From Hymenobacter cellulosivorans (lineage in GTDB: Bacteria > Bacteroidota > Bacteroidia > Cytophagales > Hymenobacteraceae), in assembly GCF_022919135.1 (NCBI RefSeq), contig NZ_CP095049.1, positions 124,001-188,000 of the forward strand: a stretch of 64,000 nucleotides of DNA, in the 5' to 3' direction. Position numbers and translations under genes: made by a program. Position 1 is the first letter of the stretch, and every line of letters begins with the position of its first letter. This document shows, piece by piece, positions 34,946-43,748 of this stretch. The notes below the pieces were generated by a model, which was not told the origin of the DNA, ran no database searches, and was given only the letters and a program-made list of their open reading frames with translations.

Positions 34946-36175
34946 TTACTGTTTGTGTTTCAGCTTGTCCTGCATGAGCTCTACCATGCGCTGCCAGGTC
35001 AGGTCCCAGGAGATGGTGGCCAGGTAGTCGTCGGTGCGTTTGCGCCAGTCGGCGTCTTTGGTTTGCACCAGAGCTTTGGCAATGGCTTGGCCGAATTCGT
35101 CGGCCGTGGAGGCAATCTGAACCAAATTCAGGTCACCGTAGGGGCGTACTACGTCACGGATGGGAGTACTCACCACTGGTTTACCGGCCGCGAGGTATTC
35201 GGGCGTCTTGGTGGGTGAGATAAACTTCGTGCTTTCGTTATCGGCGAAAAGCAGCGTGGCTACATCCCAACCACATAAATATGTTGGGAGTTCCTTGTAC
35301 TCTTTACCGCCGAGGTAATGAATATTGGCAAAACGGGGCAGCGTAGCCGCGTCAATCTTTACTACAGGGCCAATAATAACGAATTGCCACTCGGGGTGGG
35401 CTTCTGCCAATTGACCCAATAATTCGATGTCCAGTCGCTCATCAACGACCCCAAAGAAGCCAATGCGGGGGTGGGCAATGCCAGCCTGATCTTGGGGCTC
35501 GGGCAGATTCTGACGAGCCTGAGCAAAATGATCTTTATCGATGCTGCTCGGGAAGGAATGGGCATCAGCGTGCTGCAGGCTCTTGGCTTCGTAGAGGCTC
35601 TGGCCGCCGGTATAAACTAGATCGGCTTTTTTGAAGAGCTCCTGCTCCAGCTCCCGCAATTTGGGCGGGGCGAATTTGAAGGCCGCCAGTTCGTCCATAC
35701 AGTCGTATACGGTAAGGACGGGCTGCAAATGGCGCGATTTACTGAGCGCCATCGGGGTATAGTACCAGAATACGTACTTGTTTATATTATTCTCAGAAAA
35801 GTACTGAGTTAGCAACTTGGCTTGGAGTTGGTCATTTTCATCTTCCGAAAAGCCAACTGGCAAATGAGCTACCAGCACCTTTACACCGTTTTGCCGCTCT
35901 TTTACTTCGAAATGTGCAAACTCAGCCGCCGTTTGGTCGTGGTGAAAAAAGGGCTCCTCTACGTAAAATACGCGGCCATACTGGGCAAAGCGCGACAATA
36001 GGTGCTGGGGCCGCTGCCATACAAAATCCCAGTGCAGATGCGCAAAGCACACAAAATCGGGCAGCGTATAGGCAAAATCAGCGGTAGTAGAAGCTACGCT
36101 AGCAGCAGAAGTAGGGTTGACAGAAGGGGTTGAGGAAGCACGTGGTGGTGCATCCGCCGGAGTAGATAGCGGCAT
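34946..36175 (-). CDS. Glycosyltransferase (GT-B, group 1 like)
   Basis: The 409-residue protein starts with a low-complexity Pro/Ser/Ala/Thr stretch (about 1-33), then a GT-B fold: FVCFAHLHWDFVWQRPQHLL, VFYVEEPFFHHD, VLTVYDCMDELAAF, GFFGVVDERLDIELLGQLAE, WQFVIIGPV and the donor-site LPTYLCGWDVATLLFADN...SPTKTPEYLAAGKPVVSTPI. It resembles teichuronic-acid-type (TuaH-like) transferases. With Glf next to it, it may transfer a galactofuranose or another sugar to a surface polymer. It heads the minus-strand sugar cluster; 184 AT-rich bases upstream probably hold the promoter. Confidence 0.88.
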   Translation of the reverse strand: MPLSTPADAPPRASSTPSVNPTSAASVASTTADFAYTLPDFVCFAHLHWDFVWQRPQHLLSRFAQYGRVFYVEEPFFHHDQTAAEFAHFEVKERQNGVKVLVAHLPVGFSEDENDQLQAKLLTQYFSENNINKYVFWYYTPMALSKSRHLQPVLTVYDCMDELAAFKFAPPKLRELEQELFKKADLVYTGGQSLYEAKSLQHADAHSFPSSIDKDHFAQARQNLPEPQDQAGIAHPRIGFFGVVDERLDIELLGQLAEAHPEWQFVIIGPVVKIDAATLPRFANIHYLGGKEYKELPTYLCGWDVATLLFADNESTKFISPTKTPEYLAAGKPVVSTPIRDVVRPYGDLNLVQIASTADEFGQAIAKALVQTKDADWRKRTDDYLATISWDLTWQRMVELMQDKLKHKQ

Positions 36176-36359
36176 ATCAAAGAAGCTGGAAAGGTAGATG
36201 TGACGCGGAAAGACGTGTCCAACACAGTCCCAATCCCCGCGGCATTACTCTTTACGTAAGCCCCTCCGAAAAAGATACAAATTCTTTAACCTCGGTTTAA
36301 TCACCAAAAAATACAAGCTCAACTGTATCAGGCCCCTCGTTTCCCGGTTACAAGCTAAC

Positions 36360-36902
36360 TTATTCGTTATCAGAATATTTTACCTGAAGAATATATTGCA
36401 GTTCCACGGCATCCTGCCAAGAAAAATCTTTGCGTAACCACTCTTTTCGTACCCCAATCCGGCGAAAACCCGCCTGCTGAAACAACTGCAGACTAGCCGT
36501 ATTGTCGGCGGCCACAGTACAGTACAATTGGTGCAAGCGTAATGTTTGGCGGGCATAGCCCAGCAAAAGTTCTAAAGCAGCCCGAGCATAGCCTTGGCGG
36601 CGGGCAGCAGCTAGTATCGTAATCCCAACCCCGGCCCGCTGATGCAAGGGTTCGAAGTTGAATAAGTCCAACGTTCCGACGGCCTCGCCTGCCGCACAGA
36701 TGATGAGTCGGAGCTGCCGTACCTCATAAAAATCGGCGGTGGCATGCTGCAAATACTGGCGCAGGGCAAAGCGTGACACGGGAGTCAGCGTATCCGACAC
36801 GCCCCAGATGCTGGGGTCGTTTTCCAGGGCGTAGAGAAAGTCCAGATCCGACTCTTCCAGGGCCCGGAGCGTCACGTTTGCGGCTTGCGGCATCATTAGC
36901 AT
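36360..36902 (-). CDS. GNAT acetyltransferase (RimJ/RimL-like)
   Basis: The product of about 180 residues has the GNAT order: N-terminal VTLRALEESDLDFLYALEND, central strand RLIICAAGEAVGTLDLFNFE, the acetyl-CoA loop in ILAAARRQGYARAALELLLG and the late segment LYCTVAADNTASLQLFQQAG followed by FRRIGVRKEW. It resembles acetyltransferases of ribosomal protein N-termini or small molecules. Several ATGs compete (36902, 36896, 36893); one at 36926 falls within a hairpin and is less likely. Confidence 0.85.
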   Translation of the reverse strand: MLMMPQAANVTLRALEESDLDFLYALENDPSIWGVSDTLTPVSRFALRQYLQHATADFYEVRQLRLIICAAGEAVGTLDLFNFEPLHQRAGVGITILAAARRQGYARAALELLLGYARQTLRLHQLYCTVAADNTASLQLFQQAGFRRIGVRKEWLRKDFSWQDAVELQYILQVKYSDNE

Positions 36903-36909
36903 ATACAGC

Positions 36910-36953
36910 GGCTCCTGACCAAGCACCGCCTGCTGCTGGGTTGGTCAGGAGCC
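36910..36953 (-). terminator. Hairpin between dapF and the GNAT gene
   Basis: GGCTCCTGACCAA and its exact complement form a 13-bp stem with an 18-base loop, just after the dapF stop. There is no T tract, so it may be a weak terminator or a processing site. Confidence 0.5.
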
Positions 36954-36971
36954 AAACTTCTACTCAAACCG

Positions 36972-37775
36972 TTACACCTCTATCGTGCCGCCGAACACGC
37001 GCTGAGCCGGGCCGCTGAGGTACACGTTGGAAAACGAGCCGTCGGGCTTGGCCTCAAAAGCTACGTGCAGGTCGCCGCCGCGGGTGCGCAGGTGTACCGG
37101 ACTGCTGGCCCCGCGCCGGGAAGCCGCCAGGGCCACGGCCGTCACGCCCGTGCCGCACGACATGGTTTCGTCTTCCACACCCCGCTCGTAGGTGCGCACC
37201 TGCCAGGGCTGGTCGGCGGCCACAGGCGTTTCCACAAAGTTGACATTGGTGCCCTTTTCCCGAAACTGCTCACTGTAGCGGATGGCGCGACCTTCGGCAA
37301 ACACATTCAAATCGACCAGGGAGCTGGTGGGCATAAACCGGATAAGGTGGGGCGAGCCGGTATCAAGGAAAATGCCCTGGCCTTCCACTTCCTGCTGCCC
37401 ATGCACGTCCTGCATGCGCAAGTGCACTAGATTCTGCTCATCGACGTGGGCCTCGTGGGGTCCATCAGCAGCTAGAAAGCGGGTTTTTTCCTGAATAACG
37501 CCCAGATGCTTGGCAAATGCCACGGTGCAGCGCCCCCCGTTCCCGCACATCGAGCCCACAAAGCCATCGGCATTGAAATACACCATTTCGAAGTCGTAGT
37601 CGGCGTGGTTGCGTAGCAGGATTAAGCCGTCGGCGCCAATGCCCAGGCGCCGGTCGCAGAGGTGGCGCACGAGGCGGTTGTCGTGCTCATCAAACTGCTG
37701 GGCGCGGTCGTCGAGCATCACGAAGTCGTTGCCGGTGCCCTGGTATTTGTGGAAAGTCAGCGTGGTCATGGTCAT
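36972..37775 (-). CDS. dapF: Diaminopimelate epimerase
   Basis: The 267-residue cytosolic enzyme turns LL- into meso-diaminopimelate for lysine and peptidoglycan. The two catalytic cysteines are present: Cys77 in SMCGNGGRC and Cys207 in TMSCGTGVTAVA. The start motif YQGTGNDFVMLDD is normal. Either ATG at 37775 or 37769 could be used. meso-DAP is the cross-linking residue used by the L,D-transpeptidase-like proteins encoded further on. Confidence 0.97.
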   Translation of the reverse strand: MTMTTLTFHKYQGTGNDFVMLDDRAQQFDEHDNRLVRHLCDRRLGIGADGLILLRNHADYDFEMVYFNADGFVGSMCGNGGRCTVAFAKHLGVIQEKTRFLAADGPHEAHVDEQNLVHLRMQDVHGQQEVEGQGIFLDTGSPHLIRFMPTSSLVDLNVFAEGRAIRYSEQFREKGTNVNFVETPVAADQPWQVRTYERGVEDETMSCGTGVTAVALAASRRGASSPVHLRTRGGDLHVAFEAKPDGSFSNVYLSGPAQRVFGGTIEV

Positions 37776-37835
37776 AATAGGTGCAAAGATGGCAGGAATA
37801 AGGACGGGTTGCGAAGCGGGATTCAGGACGGAATG

Positions 37836-38327
37836 TTACAGGCCCAGGGCTTTGCGGAGCAGGGCAATCTGGCCGGCGTGGTAAAGGTTATGTTGGGCAA
37901 CTCCGTGCAGCAACACATAAACCGAATGCGCGGTGCCCGGTTCGACGCCGGGCTCCTCCCCTACTGCGGCATTCAGGTCGGCATCCGTTAGCACCGCTAC
38001 AGTGCCGAGCAGCTGCTGGTGGGCCGTGCGCAGGTGATGCAGACTGTTTTCCCAGAGTTCCTCATTCAGCGCCGAGGGCTGAGCAGGCCAATCCTGGTCA
38101 TGGGTTAGTGGAGTTACCCGGCGGGTTTCCACGCGCTGCTGCACGGTGCGAATCCAGGCCGTGAGGTGAAGTACAATTTCCCAGATGCTGTGGGCTTGCG
38201 CAATAGGATGGGCTGCGGCTTGGCTGGCCGTGAGGTGGTGCAGGGTAATCAGCAGTGGCGGGCCCGACCACGCGGCCCCGTCGAAGGCGCGTTGCAACTG
38301 GTCGGTAATACGGTCAGCTTCCGTCAT
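37836..38327 (-). CDS. DinB-family four-helix protein
   Basis: The 163-residue product is a helical bundle of the DinB/YfiT type with the metal-binding His triad visible as His54 (WEIVLHLTAW), His146 and His150 (HGVAQHNLYHAGQI). Known relatives are metal-dependent thiol-S-transferases acting with bacillithiol or mycothiol, but many members have no known role. Cytosolic, single gene, 60 bases upstream of dapF on the same strand. Confidence 0.85.
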   Translation of the reverse strand: MTEADRITDQLQRAFDGAAWSGPPLLITLHHLTASQAAAHPIAQAHSIWEIVLHLTAWIRTVQQRVETRRVTPLTHDQDWPAQPSALNEELWENSLHHLRTAHQQLLGTVAVLTDADLNAAVGEEPGVEPGTAHSVYVLLHGVAQHNLYHAGQIALLRKALGL

Positions 38328-38421
38328 GGGGCAGTCAAAAAGGAAGGGTTAAGACAGATTCTCGTCGGGTGTGGAAGATAGGAGCTTTATGGGCAACTAC
38401 CACCGTTCAACTCGGATGCCC

Positions 38422-38429
38422 TACCTTTG
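38422..38429 (+). promoter_or_regulatory. Possible -7 promoter element (TACCTTTG)
   Basis: TACCTTTG fits TAnnTTTG exactly and lies 33 bases before the ATG of the methyltransferase gene. The -33 region is less clear. Confidence 0.5.
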
Positions 38430-38462
38430 AGGGGCCGCAGCGCGGCACTTTAGCGCACCCGT

Positions 38463-39344
38463 ATGTATTCTTTTCTGACCACCGGCAACTGGCCTGACTA
38501 CGAGCTCATCGACTCGGGCAACTTCGAAAAGCTTGAGCGTTTTGGCAAGCACGTGCTGGCCCGCCCCGAGCCCCAGGCCATCTGGGATCCGCACCTGCCC
38601 GCCAGCGAATGGCAGCGTGCCAACGCCACCTTTACCCGCGAAAAAGGCAGCCAGGAAAAAGGCCAGTGGAAAATCAAGCCCGGCACGCCCGAGCAATGGA
38701 TTATCAACTACGGGCAGGACGGGCTCAAGCTGCGGTTCCGACTAGGCATGTCCTCGTTTAAGCACGTAGGCCTGTTTCCCGAGCAAGACCCCAACTGGCA
38801 GTTCATTTACCAGCAAACCAAGCAGCGCCAGGCCGCCGTGCCCCGGGTTCTGAACCTGTTTGCCTACACCGGGGCCGCCACGCTGGCCGCCCGGGCCGCC
38901 GGCGCCGACGTGACCCACCTCGACTCGGTGAAGCAGGTCAACTTCTGGGCCCGCGACAATATGGAAGCCTCCAACCTCGACGGGGTGCGCTGGCTCGTGG
39001 AAGACGCTATGAAGTATGTGCAGCGCGAAGTAAAGCGCGGCAACAAGTACCAGGGCCTGATCTTAGACCCACCCGCTTACGGCCGCGGCCCAAACGGCGA
39101 GAAGTGGCAGCTGGAAGATGAACTCAACGAGATGCTCAAGCTTTGCCAGCAGCTGCTCGACCCGCAGGACCATTTCTTCCTCATCAACCTGTACTCGTTG
39201 GGCTTCTCGGCCCTGATTCTGGATAATCTGGTAACGGAAATCTTCCCCAAGACGCACAAAACGCGTGAAATCGGGGAAATCTATCTGCACGACCGGGGGC
39301 AGCGTAAGTTGCCGCTGGGCACGTTTTGCCGCTTTGCCACCTGA
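38463..39344 (+). CDS. Class I SAM-dependent methyltransferase (RlmI/RlmK-like)
   Basis: The 293-residue cytosolic protein has the SAM-binding motif LNLFAYTGAATLAARAAGA (about 130-148), the acidic THLDSVKQVNFWARDN and the motif ILDPPAYGRG (about 200-209). The DPPAYG form with this order is like 23S rRNA cytosine-C5 methyltransferases of the RlmI/RlmK type. The N-terminal PUA domain of RlmI is not obvious; instead about 120 beta-rich residues precede the methyltransferase. The exact RNA site is unknown. Confidence 0.85.
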   Translation: MYSFLTTGNWPDYELIDSGNFEKLERFGKHVLARPEPQAIWDPHLPASEWQRANATFTREKGSQEKGQWKIKPGTPEQWIINYGQDGLKLRFRLGMSSFKHVGLFPEQDPNWQFIYQQTKQRQAAVPRVLNLFAYTGAATLAARAAGADVTHLDSVKQVNFWARDNMEASNLDGVRWLVEDAMKYVQREVKRGNKYQGLILDPPAYGRGPNGEKWQLEDELNEMLKLCQQLLDPQDHFFLINLYSLGFSALILDNLVTEIFPKTHKTREIGEIYLHDRGQRKLPLGTFCRFAT

Positions 39345-39459
39345 GCTTAGTTTTTAGTTGTTGTTTTGGGTTGTTTGTTTCTGCTGATTACCTCGACCAG
39401 AACCGACACGCGGCCGTAGCTGCCCCCGACGAAAACCAAGAACCACTACCCCAACACCA

Positions 39460-40404
39460 ATGATTCGTCACCGCCGCTTGGCCCTGATTGATATGGGCAC
39501 CAATACGTTTCACCTGATGATCGTAGAGTTGCCCGAAGCCCGCCACCCCGAGCCGGTGGTATTGCTGCGTACCAAAGTGGGCGTGCGTCTCGGCGAAGAC
39601 GGCATCAGCAAGGGCGAAATCTCACCGGAAGCCTACGCCCGGGCTTTGCACACGCTAGCCGCCTTTCAGGAGGAAATCGAGCTGCACCAGGTTACGGAAG
39701 TACGGGCCACGGCCACCAGCGCGGTGCGCAACGCCAGCAATGGTCCGGCCCTGGCGCGTGACATTTTCGAGCAGACCGGTATTCGGGTTGAAATCATCCC
39801 CGGGGCCCGGGAGGCGGAGCTGATTTGTCAGGGTGTGCGCCAGGCTGTGCCACTGGGCCTAGAGCCCCACCTGATTATGGATATCGGTGGAGGCAGCGTG
39901 GAGTTTATTGTAGCCAATCAGGAAACGATATTCTGGAAGCAGAGCTTCGAAATCGGGGCCCAACGCCTGCTCGACCGATTCTACAAGCACGACCCGCTCA
40001 CTACGGACGATTTGCACGAGCTCCAGCAGTACCTGGCCCAGAAGCTGGCCGCCCTTACGGCTGCCGTGCAGCACTTCCGCCCCTCGGCTCTGGTCGGCGC
40101 CTCCGGTACCTTCGATACGCTCGGCGACCTGCAGGCAGCCCGCGACGGACAGGAACGTGGCCCCAATCCGCCCCCGGAAACCCCGATTTCGCTGGACAGC
40201 TTCTACCAGAGCTACCACCAGATTCTGCACAGCACCCACGACCAGCGCGTTGCCATGCCCGGCATGACGCCCATGCGCGCCGACATGATTGTGGTAGCCT
40301 GCGTGCTCATTGATTTCGTGCTCAAAACCTACGACTTCTTGCACATCCGCGCCTCGGCCTACGCTCTCAAGGAAGGCTTGCTGCAGGAAATGCTGACGCA
40401 GTAA
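39460..40404 (+). CDS. Ppx/GppA-type phosphatase (exopolyphosphatase family)
   Basis: The 314-residue protein has the actin-like ATPase fold of Ppx/GppA: phosphate-1 loop ALIDMGTNTFHLMIVEL (about 8-24), TEVRATATSAVRNASN, the GAREAELICQGV segment and phosphate-2 loop IMDIGGGSVEFIV (about 140-152). It lacks the C-terminal HD-like domain of long Ppx, as many short Bacteroidota versions do. Activity could be on polyphosphate or pppGpp. Confidence 0.9.
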   Translation: MIRHRRLALIDMGTNTFHLMIVELPEARHPEPVVLLRTKVGVRLGEDGISKGEISPEAYARALHTLAAFQEEIELHQVTEVRATATSAVRNASNGPALARDIFEQTGIRVEIIPGAREAELICQGVRQAVPLGLEPHLIMDIGGGSVEFIVANQETIFWKQSFEIGAQRLLDRFYKHDPLTTDDLHELQQYLAQKLAALTAAVQHFRPSALVGASGTFDTLGDLQAARDGQERGPNPPPETPISLDSFYQSYHQILHSTHDQRVAMPGMTPMRADMIVVACVLIDFVLKTYDFLHIRASAYALKEGLLQEMLTQ

Positions 40405-40491
40405 TTCAGTACTGCAAGTAGCGTGAGGCATCTTCTCTCCGCTTGATGCGCAGAATGGTCGACAGGACGTTCTGTTTTCGCCTTTTCCTCT

Positions 40492-41559
40492 ATGACCCAT
40501 ACCTTTTCTTACACCCAGCTTTTCAGCTTCACCGAGTCCATCTTTCTGAGCATTGGCTGCCCGCCGGAAGATGCTACGCTAGCCACGGAAACCCTGCTTT
40601 CAGCTGACTTGCGTGGTATCGACTCGCACGGGGTGGCCCGACTTATTGGCTACGTGCGGCTCTGGGAAGCGGGTCGCATCAACGCGACGCCGCGGGTGGG
40701 CGTGGTGTACGAAACGCCCAGCACCGCCGTGGTGGATGGCGACGGGGGCCTGGGCCTCGTAGTAGCGCCCAAAGCCATGAATATTGCCCTGGAAAAAGCC
40801 CGGGTGGCCGGCACGGGCTGGGTGTCGGTGAAAAACTCCAACCACTTCGGTATTGCCGGCTACCACGCCATGAAGGCCTTGGCCCACGACATGATAGGCA
40901 TGGCCATGACCAACGCCAGCCCGCTCGTGGCCCCTACCTATTCCCTGGACCGGCTGCTGGGCACCAACCCTATTGCCGTAGCCATTCCGGCCGGAGAGCA
41001 GCCCGACTTCGTGGCCGACTTCGCTACCACTACCGCCGCCAATGGTAAGCTCGAAATTGCCCAGCGCAAACAGATTCCGGTGCCCGAAGGCTGGGTACAG
41101 AACGCCGACGGCAGTGGCTCGACCGATGCCAACGCCGTGAAAAACGGCGGTGCCCTGCTCCCGCTCGGCGGCGACACCGGCTCCCACAAGGGCTACTGCC
41201 TGGGCAGCATCGTGGATATCTTCTCAGCGGTATTGTCGGGGGCTAACTACGGGCCCTGGGTACCACCGTTCGTAGCCTTCTTGCAGCCGCCCGCCGACCC
41301 GGTAGGCCAGGGCATCGGGCACTTCCTGGGCGCTATGCGCGTGGATGCCTTCCGGCCCGCCGCCGAATTCAAAGCCCATATGGATAACTGGATCAGCACT
41401 TTCCGCAACGCCCAGGCCGTGGAAGGCAAGCAGGTCATTATTCCGGGCGACCCGGAGCGAATTATGGCCCAGCACCGCCTGCTCGACGGTATTCCGCTGC
41501 TGGAACCCGTGGTAAAAGACCTAGAAAGCGTCGGCAAGAAGTTCGGCGTTACGCTGTAG
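40492..41559 (+). CDS. Ldh-family (malate/L-sulfolactate type) NAD(P)-dependent oxidoreductase
   Basis: The 355-residue protein belongs to the malate/lactate dehydrogenase family that is unrelated to classical LDH. Signs are LSADLRGIDSHGVARLIGYV with the conserved Asp-Ser-His, DGDGGLGLVVAPKAMNIALE, WVSVKNSNHFGIAGYHAMKA (catalytic His) and LLGTNPIAVAIPAGEQPDFV. It reduces or oxidises a 2-hydroxy/2-keto acid; candidates are malate, sulfolactate, ureidoglycolate or delta1-piperideine-2-carboxylate. No neighbour helps decide. Followed by a strong terminator. Confidence 0.9.
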   Translation: MTHTFSYTQLFSFTESIFLSIGCPPEDATLATETLLSADLRGIDSHGVARLIGYVRLWEAGRINATPRVGVVYETPSTAVVDGDGGLGLVVAPKAMNIALEKARVAGTGWVSVKNSNHFGIAGYHAMKALAHDMIGMAMTNASPLVAPTYSLDRLLGTNPIAVAIPAGEQPDFVADFATTTAANGKLEIAQRKQIPVPEGWVQNADGSGSTDANAVKNGGALLPLGGDTGSHKGYCLGSIVDIFSAVLSGANYGPWVPPFVAFLQPPADPVGQGIGHFLGAMRVDAFRPAAEFKAHMDNWISTFRNAQAVEGKQVIIPGDPERIMAQHRLLDGIPLLEPVVKDLESVGKKFGVTL

Positions 41560-41579
41560 AGTAAAACTCAACGTCATAA

Positions 41580-41615
41580 AAAAAAGGCCACCCGTCTGCA
41601 CGAGTGGCCTTTTTT
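41580..41615. terminator. Bidirectional terminator
   Basis: AAAAAAGGCCAC and GTGGCCTTTTTT form a 12-bp stem with a 12-base loop between convergent genes. Confidence 0.92.
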
Positions 41616-41636
41616 CATCTATAAAACTGTCAGTGC

Positions 41637-42455
41637 TTAGCTATTGCTGCCAATCAGTGCATTTATAGCCACGTCCTGGTTCAAATACTTCGAGGAGTAG
41701 GTGGTATCGTTGCCGTTCAGAAACAGGCAGGTACCGTTGCCTACGGTGTCAATTATCTGGGCATACTGGTCCATAGGCAAAGCAGGACAGCCGAGGCTGC
41801 GGCCCAGGCGGCCGTTTTGGCGAATGAACTCTTCACTCACGTAGTCGGCGCCGTGCATGACCACGGAGCGCATCAGGGCGTTGTCATTGTAGCCTTCATC
41901 GACGCCGTTGAGCTTGAGCGAGCGGCCGTGCTTACCCACGTACTCGGCCTGCGTCACGTAGAAACCCAGGCTGCTCATGTTCGATTCGTTCTCATTGGAG
42001 AAGTTGGTCGCCATGTTTTCACCCGAGTTGTGCCCGTGGGCCACCAGCGTATTGAACACTATCTGCTTGCTAGCCAGATCCAACACCCACAGGCGCTTGG
42101 CAGTAGAAGGCAGGTCAAAGTCAACGACGGTCAGTAGCTGCTTGTCATTGAGCTTACCATCATTTTTGAGGTTGAAGTAGCCCGTTACGGCTTTCTGGAA
42201 TACTTCGTAGCGCAGACCCTGCTCTTCTACCTGCAGGTCGCGGTAGAGGTCGTGCAGGCGCTGGTCGAAGAAGGCGGCCTGCATAGCCTCGGGAGTCGGC
42301 AGCTTGGTTTCCATACGGGCTGCCGACGTGCGGGCCACTGGCGAGGCCAGCGGAGTAGCCATAAATAGCGAAGCCACAAACGGCAGCACCCGACGTGTCA
42401 GGCGGCGGGCCCGGATTTTGAGTCGCTTACGCTGGGTTACACTGGGCTTTTCCAT
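41637..42455 (-). CDS. L,D-transpeptidase-like murein protein (YkuD_2 type)
   Basis: The 272-residue product has a basic N-terminus and one hydrophobic segment (VLPFVASLFMATPLASPVA), likely a signal or anchor. The catalytic region (about 120-255) carries LWVLDLASKQIVFNTLVAHG, LGFYVTQAEYVGKHGRSLKL, His201 in VMHGADYV and Cys223 in GRSLGCPALP. This is the L,D-transpeptidase catalytic-domain family common in Bacteroidota, which may cross-link or trim peptidoglycan at meso-DAP. A paralogue lies at 49067-49948. Confidence 0.87.
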   Translation of the reverse strand: MEKPSVTQRKRLKIRARRLTRRVLPFVASLFMATPLASPVARTSAARMETKLPTPEAMQAAFFDQRLHDLYRDLQVEEQGLRYEVFQKAVTGYFNLKNDGKLNDKQLLTVVDFDLPSTAKRLWVLDLASKQIVFNTLVAHGHNSGENMATNFSNENESNMSSLGFYVTQAEYVGKHGRSLKLNGVDEGYNDNALMRSVVMHGADYVSEEFIRQNGRLGRSLGCPALPMDQYAQIIDTVGNGTCLFLNGNDTTYSSKYLNQDVAINALIGSNS

Positions 42456-42765
42456 GGATACGTAGTTGATTTCAGTTGTCAGAATATAGTCTTACTCTTG
42501 GCCGAGGCCCCGAACAATAGGCTATACGTTAAATATCAGCCACCGATGTAAACACCGGCCGACAGCATATAAAACAATAACCATATTCAATTAATTCCCC
42601 AGCTGATTTTGCCACCGATTGTAGAAGCTCAAAGAGGACGACACATGCCTAAGAGCGAGAAATACCTCTGGGAGGATTCCTTCAGGTGGTACAGTATGGC
42701 AACTCTTAGCTCCTTTTGGGTAGGAATTGCCACTGCTCGGGGCTGACCTAATGGACTACTTCTGG
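42456..42765. other. AT-rich intergenic region, no gene seen
   Basis: About 310 bases between the L,D-transpeptidase-like gene and the AraC gene, both on the minus strand. It is more AT-rich than average near 42520-42600 and presumably holds the promoter of the L,D-transpeptidase-like gene. No ORF, RNA gene or clear hairpin seen. Confidence 0.5.
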
Positions 42766-43635
42766 CTAAGAAGCGTGCTGCATTTGAAATTTCTTGGGCG
42801 TAAGCCCGTACACCTGCTTGAAAGAATGAATGAAGCTCGACATACTCTCGTAACCAGCTTGGTCATACACGTCACTGGCTTTGTGCGTACCCTGCCGCAA
42901 CAGCTGCGCCGCCACGGCCAGTCGTTGCTGGGTTAACCACTTATTGGGTGGAGTACCGTAGAGCCGCGCGAAATGCCGCTTGAAGGTCGATAGGCTCATG
43001 TGGCATAAAAAAGCAAGTTCCTCCACCGTGATAGGCACAGGCAGGTCGGCTTCTACCACGGCGCGTATCCGTTGGGTTTCGGCTATTTCGCGCATGCTGG
43101 CCCGGAGCAGGTGCAAGGCGGCGGGCTGCTGTCGGCTCACATACAGCAGTAACTCTTCGAGCTTGAGGTGCTGAAAGCCAAGGCTCAGTTCCGGGCCAGC
43201 GCTAAGCAACAGGGTTAACGACTGGACAAAGTTGGTCAAAAAGTCGTCTGGCTCGAACACCTGAAACGGGTGGGTTACCGGCGGGGTTCCTTCCCCTGGC
43301 CTCAAGTCCGGATACTTATGAAAAAAGTCAGTGAGGGCCTCGTCGGAGAAAAACAGCAGCACACTTCTATAGGTATCATCTGGGCCGCTAAGCTTTTCAC
43401 TGGTCAGGCAATTGCCAGCCGGCAAGAGCAGAAACTGTCCGGGCGTTATGCGTTTCGTAGCCGTCGGATAGGTTACTACCTTCTCTCCTTCCAGTAGAAA
43501 GCTGAACAGGTGATAGCGCATCGTAACTTTCGTTCGCACGCTGCTCAACGCCGTGGTGTAGGGAACCAGATACGTTGCTGGGAGGGCCCCGGTAGAACGG
43601 GGCATAATATCATCGGGTAGCAAAACCTGTTGCAT
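42766..43635 (-). CDS. AraC-family transcriptional regulator
   Basis: The 289-residue product (ATG at 43635) has an N-terminal cupin-like sensing part (about 1-165: MRYHLFSFLLEGEKVVTYPT, ITPGQFLLLPAGNCLTSEKL) and a C-terminal double helix-turn-helix (about 185-285: ITVEELAFLCHMSLSTFKRH, KASDVYDQAGYESMSSFIHS). The effector and targets are unknown. The adjacent upstream gene encodes a beta-propeller lipoprotein on the same strand, 113 bases away. Confidence 0.9.
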   Translation of the reverse strand: MQQVLLPDDIMPRSTGALPATYLVPYTTALSSVRTKVTMRYHLFSFLLEGEKVVTYPTATKRITPGQFLLLPAGNCLTSEKLSGPDDTYRSVLLFFSDEALTDFFHKYPDLRPGEGTPPVTHPFQVFEPDDFLTNFVQSLTLLLSAGPELSLGFQHLKLEELLLYVSRQQPAALHLLRASMREIAETQRIRAVVEADLPVPITVEELAFLCHMSLSTFKRHFARLYGTPPNKWLTQQRLAVAAQLLRQGTHKASDVYDQAGYESMSSFIHSFKQVYGLTPKKFQMQHAS

Positions 43636-43748
43636 AGGGGAAGAATTAGAATCCAGCAGGCGAGAGAGCAATTTATGCCGCTTATCTTTTATTGCTCCTA
43701 CTTACGCCGGCATACTCCTAAAAAGATCTTAGCTGGGTAAGCTCAAGC

